Source of the DNA: Lysobacter_F sp035645555
Lineage (GTDB): Bacteria; Pseudomonadota; Gammaproteobacteria; Xanthomonadales; Xanthomonadaceae
Length of the DNA stretch: 36,977 nucleotides
NCBI GenBank assembly: GCA_035645555.1
Contig: DASQMI010000073.1
Span: 1-36,977, forward strand
Direction of reading: 5' to 3'
Positions within the stretch are counted from its first letter, which is position 1. Every line of letters begins with the position of its first letter. A model generated the notes under the pieces. It worked only from the letters and a program-made list of their open reading frames with translations, made no database searches and was not told the DNA's origin. Below are positions 29,973 through 36,977 of this stretch, one piece after another. Made by a program: the position numbers and the translations under genes.

Positions 29973-31544
29973 TCAATGGCGGAAATGGCGGATGCCGGTG
30001 AACACCATCGCGATGCCATGCTCGTTGGCGGCCGCGATCACTTCGGCATCGCGCATCGAGCCGCCGGGCTGGATCACCGCGCGGATGCCGGCCGCGGCGG
30101 CGGCGTCGATGCCGTCGCGGAACGGGAAGAACGCATCGCTCGCCATCACCGAACCCGGGACCGCGAGCCCGGCTTCCTCGGCCTTGAGCGCGGCGATCTT
30201 CGCGCTGACCACGCGGCTCATCTGGCCGGCGCCGACGCCGACGGTGCGGCCGTCCTTCGCGTAGACGATCGCGTTGGACTTGACGAACTTGGCCACCCGC
30301 CAGGCGAACAGCAGGTCGGCGAGCTCGGCCTCGCTGGGCGCGCGTTCGGTCACCACCTTCAGCTCGTCGCGGGTGACTTCGCGGATGTCGGCGGTCTGCA
30401 TCAGCAGGCCGGAGCCGACGCGCTTGACGTCGAAGTTGTTGCGGCCTTCGCCGTGCGGAATGCGCAGCACGCGCACGTTGGCCTTCTTCTTCGCCGCGTC
30501 CAGGGCACCCGGCTCGTACTCCGGCGCGATCAGCACCTCGACGAACTGGCGTTCGAGGATCGTGCGCGCGGTGGCGGCATCGAGCGTGCGGTTGAACGCG
30601 ATGATGCCGCCGAACGCGGAGGTCGGGTCGGTGGCGTAGGCGAGCTCGTATGCCGCGCCGCAGTCCGCTGCTTCCGCCACGCCGCACGGGTTGGCGTGCT
30701 TGACGATCACGCACGCCGGTCGCTCGAACTGGCGCACGCATTCCCACGCCGCGTCGGCGTCGGCGAGGTTGTTGTAGCTGAGCTCCTTGCCCTGCAGCTG
30801 TGTGAACGTCGCCAGCGTGCCCGGCACCGGCCACAGGTCGCGGTAGAACGCCGCCTGCTGGTGCGGATTCTCGCCGTAGCGCAGGTCCATCACCTTGACG
30901 AAGTTGCTGTTCTGCTGCGCCGGGAACAGCGCGCGCTTGCCGTCGCCGCCGATCGAGGACAGCACGTCGCTGATGCAGGCGTCGTACTGGGCGACGCGGT
31001 TGAACGCGGCCACCGCGAGCGTGAAGCGGGTCTTCGCCGACAGCGTGCCGTCGTTGGCGTCGAGCTCGTCCACCAGCGCCGCGTACTGCGCGGGGTCGGT
31101 GGCGACCGCGACGCGTGCGAAGTTCTTCGCCGCCGCGCGCAGCATCGCCGGGCCGCCGATGTCGATATTCTCGATCAGCATCTCGAGCGACGCGTTGGGG
31201 TCGGTGGAGACCTTCTCGAACGGATAGAGATTCAGCACCAGCAGGTCGATCGGCGCGATGCCATGCTCGGCCATCACCGCCTCGTCCACGCGATGGCGGC
31301 CGAGCAGGCCGCCGTGGATCTTCGGATGCAGCGTCTTGACCCGGCCGTCCATGATTTCCGGGAAGCCGGTGACGTCGCTGACGTCGCGCACCGCGAGCCC
31401 AGCATCGCGCAGTGCCTTGGCGGTTCCGCCGGTGGAGAGCAGTTCGATGCTGTGGTCGGCGAGTGCCTGCGCGAGTTCGATCAGGCCGGTCTTGTCGGAA
31501 ACGGACAGCAGGGCCCGGCGCACGGGCAGGCGATCGGCGGTCAT
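29973..31544 (-). CDS. purH: bifunctional AICAR formyltransferase / IMP cyclohydrolase
   Basis: Catalyses the last two steps of IMP synthesis. The 523-residue length is normal. The N-terminal cyclohydrolase domain (about 1-200) has RALLSVSDKTGLIELAQAL, ELLSTGGTAKALRDAG, GRVKTLHPKIHGGLLGR and ENIDIGGPAMLRAAAKN. The formyltransferase domain has RYGENPHQQAAFYRD, the catalytic KHANPCGVAEA, SAFGGIIAFNR and the C-terminal GGSMRDAEVIAAANEHGIAM, then VFTGIRHFRH. A TATAAT box lies 29 bases upstream of the ATG. Confidence 0.97.
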   Translation of the reverse strand: MTADRLPVRRALLSVSDKTGLIELAQALADHSIELLSTGGTAKALRDAGLAVRDVSDVTGFPEIMDGRVKTLHPKIHGGLLGRHRVDEAVMAEHGIAPIDLLVLNLYPFEKVSTDPNASLEMLIENIDIGGPAMLRAAAKNFARVAVATDPAQYAALVDELDANDGTLSAKTRFTLAVAAFNRVAQYDACISDVLSSIGGDGKRALFPAQQNSNFVKVMDLRYGENPHQQAAFYRDLWPVPGTLATFTQLQGKELSYNNLADADAAWECVRQFERPACVIVKHANPCGVAEAADCGAAYELAYATDPTSAFGGIIAFNRTLDAATARTILERQFVEVLIAPEYEPGALDAAKKKANVRVLRIPHGEGRNNFDVKRVGSGLLMQTADIREVTRDELKVVTERAPSEAELADLLFAWRVAKFVKSNAIVYAKDGRTVGVGAGQMSRVVSAKIAALKAEEAGLAVPGSVMASDAFFPFRDGIDAAAAAGIRAVIQPGGSMRDAEVIAAANEHGIAMVFTGIRHFRH

Positions 31545-31572
31545 GCGGGGAGATGGTGCGGGGAAGGCGCGG

Positions 31573-31578
31573 ATTATA
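31573..31578 (-). promoter_or_regulatory. -10 element of purH (TATAAT)
   Basis: On the minus strand a perfect TATAAT lies 29 bases upstream of the purH ATG, in otherwise GC-rich DNA. The expected -35 position is GC-rich with no match, so an activator may be needed. It lies between the REP array and purH, so purH has its own promoter independent of fis. Confidence 0.6.
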
Positions 31579-31607
31579 CCGGCCGGCCTACGCGGCCCCG
31601 CTGCACC

Positions 31608-31822
31608 GTAGGAGCGGCTTTAGCCGCGATGCGGCGGCCGGGCCGCGACCCGCAGGCGGAGATCGCGGCTGAAGCGCTCCTACACAGGCGACACCCTGCA
31701 GAACGAAATCGCGGCTGAAGCCGCTCCTACACAGGCGACACCCTGGAGAACGAAATCGCGGCTGAAGCCGCTCCTACAGGCGACCCCCTGCGGAACAAAA
31801 TCGCGGCTGAAGCCGCTCCTAC
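31608..31822. repeat. REP array 3 (five GTAG-class units)
   Basis: One plus-orientation unit (31608-31629) is followed by inverted units starting at 31663 (with a one-base deletion in the stem), 31709, 31756 and 31801, spaced 46, 47 and 45 bases. The spacers share ACAGGCGACACCCTG.AGAAC, different from those of array 1. This occupies the 311 bases between fis and purH together with the purH -10 box. It probably acts as the fis transcript end, since no other terminator is visible. Confidence 0.93.
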
Positions 31823-31855
31823 AGCCGTTCCTGCCGAGGTGAGGGCGTCGGCGGC

Positions 31856-32125
31856 TCAGGCCAGGCCGTAATCGCGCAGCTTCTTGCGCAGGGTGGCGCG
31901 GTGGATGCCGAGCATCGCCGCCGCGCGGCTCTGGTTGCCCTCGCAGTGGCGCAGCACCTCGGCGAACAGCGGAATCTCCAGCTCGCGCAGCGCGATCTCG
32001 TAGAGGTTGTCGACGTCGGAACCGTCGAGGTCACCCAGATAGCGGCGGATCGAGGTGGCGACGTGCTCGCGCAGCGGCACGCGCGCGCCGGAACGGTCGG
32101 AACGGTCGCTGGTCGAAGGCGCCAC
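31856..32125 (-). CDS. fis: Fis family DNA-binding regulator
   Basis: Nucleoid-associated DNA-bending protein. The C-terminal helix-turn-helix is clear: LREHVATSIRRYLGDLDG, LYEIALRELEIPLFAEVLRH and GNQSRAAAMLGIHRATLRKK, then LRDYGLA. I chose the GTG at 32125 (89 residues), close to the 98 residues of E. coli Fis. An in-frame ATG at 32248 (130 residues) is the alternative, but the added stretch is Pro/Arg-rich and contains CTAGACT on this strand (32175-32169), which looks like a -10 element 44 bases before the GTG. The position between prmA-DUF3426 and purH matches other xanthomonads. Confidence 0.88.
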   Translation of the reverse strand: MAPSTSDRSDRSGARVPLREHVATSIRRYLGDLDGSDVDNLYEIALRELEIPLFAEVLRHCEGNQSRAAAMLGIHRATLRKKLRDYGLA

Positions 32126-32259
32126 GGGGAGATCACGCGCTGGGCCGCGCAGGCGGCGAAGGCGACCGAGTCTAGCGTCGGCCGGTTGCGGCGGGCAACG
32201 CGACGGCTCGGGCGTGGCGATCGGGGCGACGGTCGGTGTTCCATCCATGGATGTGATGC

Positions 32260-32784
32260 TCAGCGGAAGTCGTACATGTAGGCGACGATGCGTGGAGCCG
32301 GTTCGACGATGCGCAGTTTCAGCGCGACCGTCTGGCCCGGCGCGATCAGCGCCGGCGCGGTCTTCGGTCGGTACTGGTCGGGGCGGAACGCGCGCGCGGC
32401 GACCGGCCCTTCGACGCTCGACAGTTCCAGCCACACCGTCGGCCACGGCTGCGGCCAGCGCGCGTCGTTGCGGAAGCGGGCCTCGGCGACCAGCACGCCC
32501 GGCGCGGCGGGATCGGGCTGCACGCTGCGGCTGATCATCGCGAACGCATCGGGCTCGCGCCACGGCGCCAGGCTGCAGCCGAGCACGCCGCACACCGATT
32601 CCAGCAGGGGCCGCCAGCGCGCGTCCGCAGCGAGCGTGTGACGCTGGGCCAGCAGCAGCTGCAGCGCCAGCACGAGCGCAAGTGCGATCAGCGCCAGCCA
32701 CGCGCGCCAGTGCGACGCGTGCGGTCGCGCGGGCGCGGGCGCGGGCGCCTCGACGATGGTCTGGCGGATCGCCTGCTCGTTCAC
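32260..32784 (-). CDS. DUF3426 family membrane protein (no zinc ribbon)
   Basis: The 174-residue product has one membrane segment (WLALIALALVLALQLLLAQ, about 29-47) followed by a periplasmic beta-rich DUF3426 domain: LLESVCGVLGCSLAPWREPD with two Cys, ISRSVQPDPAAPGVLVAEAR, WPQPWPTVWLELSSVEG, RAFRPDQYRPKTAPALIAPG and a C-terminal IVAYMYDFR. Many relatives carry an N-terminal MJ0042 zinc ribbon; it is absent here. The GTG at 32784 follows GGAGGGGA, a strong ribosome site. The function is unknown. It sits between prmA and fis on the same strand, as in related genomes. Confidence 0.85.
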   Translation of the reverse strand: MNEQAIRQTIVEAPAPAPARPHASHWRAWLALIALALVLALQLLLAQRHTLAADARWRPLLESVCGVLGCSLAPWREPDAFAMISRSVQPDPAAPGVLVAEARFRNDARWPQPWPTVWLELSSVEGPVAARAFRPDQYRPKTAPALIAPGQTVALKLRIVEPAPRIVAYMYDFR

Positions 32785-32834
32785 CGGTCCCCCTCCGGTT
32801 GCGTGTGCGGCGCCTCGGCGCGGCACCCGGCTAT

Positions 32835-33755
32835 TCAACCACGCCGGACCCCGGTCACGCGCATCCAGTCGTCGCGACGGTCGGCGCGCAGGTCGGTGAA
32901 GGCGGCGGCATAGCGCGCGATCACCTCGTCCTCCTGCCCGGCGAGGATGCCGGACAGGGCGATCCGCCCGCCCGGCGCCACGCGCGCGGCCAGCACGTCG
33001 GCCAGCTCGATCAGGGCCGAGGCGAGGATGTTGGCGACCACCACCGGATACGTCGCCGCCGGTGCCTGCTCGGGCGCGAATACCGTCAGCCGCTCGCCCA
33101 CGCCGTTGCGCTCGGCGTTGTCGCGGGTGGCGGTCAGCGCCTGCGGATCGTTGTCGACGCCGTCCGCCGCCGCCGCGCCGAGCTTGAGCGCGGCGAGCGC
33201 GAGGATGCCGCTGCCGCAGCCGAAATCGAGCACGCGCGCACCGGCGAGCGCGCCCGCGCTGGCGAGCGCATCGAGCCACTCCAGGCACAGCGCGGTGGTC
33301 GGATGGGTGCCGGAGCCGAACGCGAGCCCCGGATCGAGCCGCACCACCGCGGCATCGCCCGCGTCAGCGCCGTCGGGCAGCGCGTGGTTCCACGGCACGA
33401 TCCAGGTGCGCGTGCCGAACTTCAGCGGCGTGTACTGGTCGAGCCACGCGCGCTCCCAATCCTGGTCGGCGACCGGTTCGAAGCGCGCCTGCGACCAATC
33501 GAGCGCGGGATCGAACGCTTCCAGCGCGGCCAGCAGCACGAGCGGATCGGCGTCGTGCGGGAACAGCGCGGTCAGGGTGATCGCGTCCCACAGCGGCGTC
33601 TCGCCGACGCCCGGCTCGAAGATCGCCTGCTCGTCCGGCGCATCCGCATGCGCGTCGGCGAGCGTGACCGCGAGCGCGCCGACGTCCTCGAGCGCGTTCT
33701 CGTAGCGCGGCTGCTCGTCGAGACGGCAGGCGAGCGTGAGCTGCAGGTAGGGCAT
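32835..33755 (-). CDS. prmA: ribosomal protein L11 methyltransferase
   Basis: SAM-dependent enzyme that trimethylates ribosomal protein L11. The 306-residue product has the N-terminal substrate domain (1-100), the linker WERAWLDQYTPLKFGTRTWI, LDPGLAFGSGTHPTTALCL, SAM motif I (VLDFGCGSGILALAALKLGA), VDNDPQALTATRDNAERNGV and VVANILASALIEL (NxL catalytic motif). The start lies six bases after the accC stop, so the two are cotranscribed. Confidence 0.95.
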   Translation of the reverse strand: MPYLQLTLACRLDEQPRYENALEDVGALAVTLADAHADAPDEQAIFEPGVGETPLWDAITLTALFPHDADPLVLLAALEAFDPALDWSQARFEPVADQDWERAWLDQYTPLKFGTRTWIVPWNHALPDGADAGDAAVVRLDPGLAFGSGTHPTTALCLEWLDALASAGALAGARVLDFGCGSGILALAALKLGAAAADGVDNDPQALTATRDNAERNGVGERLTVFAPEQAPAATYPVVVANILASALIELADVLAARVAPGGRIALSGILAGQEDEVIARYAAAFTDLRADRRDDWMRVTGVRRG

Positions 33756-33761
33756 CGCGGC

Positions 33762-35129
<1,368 letters not shown>

Positions 35130-35133
35130 GGGG

Positions 35134-35418
35134 TTATCGTCCGGTGTCGTTGCGGAACCACACGCGCACTACCTGCACGTGCGAGCCGCCGATCTCGAAG
35201 GCGCCGAGATCGACCTGGAAATGGGGCTGGAACGCGGCCGCGCCGCTGCGCGCCACGCTAGCCGGGAGCAGAAGCGTTTCGACGTTGACCACGTCGACCC
35301 CGCTGTCCGCGATCCAGGCGTTCGCGCGTGCCAGCACCTGCTCGATGCTCTCGAACTTGCGGCTCAGTGCCAGGGCCTGGGTCTGGTCCGCAGGCACGAA
35401 GTCACGGAACCCGAGCAT
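35134..35418 (-). CDS. small unknown protein encoded between accB and accC
   Basis: A 94-residue product beginning MLGFRDFVPADQTQALALSR, followed by KFESIEQVLARANAWIADSG, VDVVNVETLLLPAS, and ending VQVVRVWFRNDTGR. It is separated by only four bases from the accB stop and four from the accC start, so it is cotranscribed and probably translated with them. No signal peptide or membrane segment is seen. The N-terminal part looks helical and the rest beta-stranded. I do not recognise the family, though similar short proteins with a VNVET motif occur elsewhere. In E. coli accB and accC are directly adjacent, so this insertion is notable. Confidence 0.8.
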   Translation of the reverse strand: MLGFRDFVPADQTQALALSRKFESIEQVLARANAWIADSGVDVVNVETLLLPASVARSGAAAFQPHFQVDLGAFEIGGSHVQVVRVWFRNDTGR

Positions 35419-35422
35419 CGCG

Positions 35423-35911
35423 TCAGCCGATCACGAACAGCGGCTGGTCGAACTCCACCGGCTGCCCGTTCTCGACCAGGATCTTGAGCACGGTGCCGGA
35501 GACGTCGGCCTCGATCGGGTTGAACATCTTCATCGCCTCGATGATGCCGAGCGTGTCGCCGGCCTTGATCGACTGGCCGGCGGTGACGAACGGCGGCTTG
35601 TCCGGCGCCGGCGAGGCGTAGTACGTGCCGACCATCGGCGCGCGCACGACGTGGCCGTCGGGCAGCTCAGCGCCGGCGCGCACCGTGCCGCCGGTGGACG
35701 CCTCGGTAGGGGAGTGCATCGACATCGGCGCGGCCGCACGCTCGGCCTGCGCAGCCGGCGCGCTCTGCACCTGCACCAGCTGCGGGGCGGCCATCGCGCC
35801 GGTCGGCACGCGCGAGAGCCGTACGGACTCCTCGCCTTCCTTGATTTCGATTTCGGCCAGGTTCGACTCTTCGAGCAGGTCGATCAGTTTCTTGATCTTG
35901 CGCAGGTCCAT
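35423..35911 (-). CDS. accB: acetyl-CoA carboxylase, biotin carboxyl carrier protein
   Basis: Carries biotin between carboxylase and transferase sites. The 162-residue product has MDLRKIKKLIDLLEESNLAE, a Pro/Ala-rich linker (about 45-80) and the biotinyl domain with the acceptor K128 in IIEAMKMFNPIEAD and the family thumb PMVGTYYASPAPDKPPFV. The ATG at 35911 gives the normal N-terminus. It is 32 bases downstream of the aroQ stop. BioD, in the same window, makes its cofactor precursor. Confidence 0.96.
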   Translation of the reverse strand: MDLRKIKKLIDLLEESNLAEIEIKEGEESVRLSRVPTGAMAAPQLVQVQSAPAAQAERAAAPMSMHSPTEASTGGTVRAGAELPDGHVVRAPMVGTYYASPAPDKPPFVTAGQSIKAGDTLGIIEAMKMFNPIEADVSGTVLKILVENGQPVEFDQPLFVIG

Positions 35912-35943
35912 GGCGGGCCTCGTAACGGGATGCGGAAAACGGG

Positions 35944-36384
35944 TCAGGACGCCAGCCGCGCCAGCGCCGCGTCGAGCGCGTAGCGGTAGCTGTCGGCGCC
36001 GAAGCCGCACACCACCCCGACCGCCTTGTCGCTGAAGTAGCTGACCTGGCGGAACGGTTCGCGGGCGTGCGGGTTGGACAGGTGGACTTCGATGTACGGG
36101 ATCGCGACCGCCGCCAGCGCGTCGCGCAGGGCGACGCTGGTGTGGGTGAACGCGGCCGGGTTGATCAGGATGAAGGCGGTGCCGTCCTCGCGCGCGGCCT
36201 GCACGCGCTCGACCAGCACGTGCTCGGCGTTGGACTGCAGGCTGGCGTAGCGGTGACCGGCGGCCTCGCTGCGCGCGCGTAGGTCGGCGTCGATCTCCGC
36301 GAGCGTCAGACGGCCATAGACCTCCGGCTCGCGGGTGCCGAGCAGGTTGAGGTTGGGGCCGTGCAGGACGAGCAGCTGGGCCAT
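35944..36384 (-). CDS. aroQ: 3-dehydroquinate dehydratase, type II
   Basis: Third step of the shikimate pathway. The 146-residue product has LLVLHGPNLNLLGTREPEVY with the catalytic Y23, the motif LQSNAEHVLVERVQ, INPAAFTHTSVALRDAL with catalytic H81, and VHLSNPHAREPFR. The ATG at 36384 (MAQLLVL) is the family start. The aroQ-accB order is common in gammaproteobacteria. The gap to the thioredoxin-like gene upstream is 113 bases and may contain the promoter. Confidence 0.96.
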   Translation of the reverse strand: MAQLLVLHGPNLNLLGTREPEVYGRLTLAEIDADLRARSEAAGHRYASLQSNAEHVLVERVQAAREDGTAFILINPAAFTHTSVALRDALAAVAIPYIEVHLSNPHAREPFRQVSYFSDKAVGVVCGFGADSYRYALDAALARLAS

Positions 36385-36497
36385 GCGGGGCGGATCCGGG
36401 CGAAGGCCGGGAGTGTGCGCGAAGCGCGCGCGGGATGTCCAGCAATTCGCCGCCGTATCGACGACGTTCGCCGGAGCTGCCCGCAGTACCGCTGCGG

Positions 36498-36977
36498 CTA
36501 GTGGGCGTCCGCGGCCCAGCCGGCGACTTCGCCGCGAGCGAACGGGCCGATTTTCTGCTTGACGATGCGGCCGTCGGCGCCGACCAGCACGCTGTACGGC
36601 AGCACGCCGCGCACGTTGCCGAGGCGCACGCTGCTGTCGGCGGGGCCGGGGCGGTCGAGCGCGATCGGGTAGGCCACCGGCACGCGCTGCAGGAACGCGC
36701 GCACGGCCTCGGCCTCGTCGAGCGCGATGCCGACCACTTGCACGCCGTTCGCACCTTCGGCGCGGGCGAAGCGGTCGAGGTCGGGCATCTCCTCGATGCA
36801 CGGGGCGCACCAGCTGGCCCAGAAATTCACCAGCAGCGGCCGGCCGGCGAACGCGGCCGGCAGTCGCAGCGGAGCGCCGTCCAGGGTGCCGAGCTCGAGC
36901 GTCGGCATCGGCTCGCCGCGGCGCGCCACCGCGACGGGCGCGGGCGGCGCGCTGCGCTCGGCGGCGCCCTGCAGCAG
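36498..36977 (-). CDS. TlpA-like thiol-disulfide oxidoreductase (5' end outside window)
   Basis: The frame is open to the window edge, so only the C-terminal part is seen, 159 residues from the last complete codon. It contains a thioredoxin fold: MPTLELGTLDGAPLRLPA, RPLLVNFWASWCAPCIEEMP with the WCAPC active site, VVGIALDEAEAVRAFLQ, and the cis-Pro segment GVLPYSVLVGADGRIV. The insertion typical of TlpA/ResA/DsbE proteins is present. An N-terminal membrane anchor or signal is expected upstream. It likely reduces disulfides in the periplasm, perhaps for cytochrome c maturation. The GTG at 36929 is probably internal. Confidence 0.88.
   Translation of the reverse strand: MLQGAAERSAPPAPVAVARRGEPMPTLELGTLDGAPLRLPAAFAGRPLLVNFWASWCAPCIEEMPDLDRFARAEGANGVQVVGIALDEAEAVRAFLQRVPVAYPIALDRPGPADSSVRLGNVRGVLPYSVLVGADGRIVKQKIGPFARGEVAGWAADAH

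Overview
The window is chromosomal DNA from a high-GC gammaproteobacterium, most likely of the family Lysobacteraceae (Xanthomonadaceae; Lysobacter, Luteimonas or a relative). This rests on the very GC-rich third codon positions, the gene order aroQ-accB-accC-prmA-DUF3426-fis-purH, the pairing of bfd with bfr, and REP elements of the GTAG class like those of Stenotrophomonas and Lysobacter. No prophage, insertion sequence, CRISPR array or integrase is visible. Most of the window is ordinary housekeeping DNA, and many long antisense ORFs are artefacts of GC content.

Left part (1-5,500): the end of a WGxxGxxG-CTERM secreted protein, an unknown 162-residue protein, a btuB-type TonB receptor under a cobalamin riboswitch, a two-gene unit for free methionine-R-sulfoxide reductase and a TfoX C-terminal-domain protein, and a divergent pair made of a TMEM175-like channel and bioD. 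From 5,500 to 12,600 all genes lie on the minus strand: a tetR-adaptor-RND permease efflux operon, a phasin with a palindromic operator and a clear terminator, queD, and a c-type cytochrome. An 878-residue LAL (MalT-type) LuxR regulator and an elongator tRNA-Met with its own promoter and terminator follow (12,600-15,500).

Middle part (15,500-23,800): rppH, an iron unit (bfd with a Fur-box-like site, then bfr), ltaE, a secreted NTF2-like protein, a DUF4126 membrane protein, and a plus-strand cluster in which a bactofilin sits between two paralogous membrane-anchored coiled-coil proteins (DUF6776-like), followed by erpA-nudC and ampE. The bactofilin cluster is the best candidate for a little-described system, perhaps a membrane-anchored cytoskeletal scaffold.

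Right part (23,800-36,977): three REP clusters, a DUF2752/CD225 membrane protein pair, an MFS-PlsC fusion (flippase plus acyltransferase), purD, a plus-strand AGCS amino-acid symporter lying between purD and purH, then purH, fis, a DUF3426 protein, prmA, accC, a small unknown gene embedded between accC and accB, accB, aroQ and the C-terminal part of a TlpA-like thioredoxin. The acc region links fatty-acid synthesis, the shikimate pathway and periplasmic redox in one tightly packed minus-strand unit.

Recurring CTAG-containing hexamers (TAGNNT) lie 20-50 bases upstream of many starts and look like -10 elements. Gene calls rest on recognisable motifs in the translations; no database search was possible.
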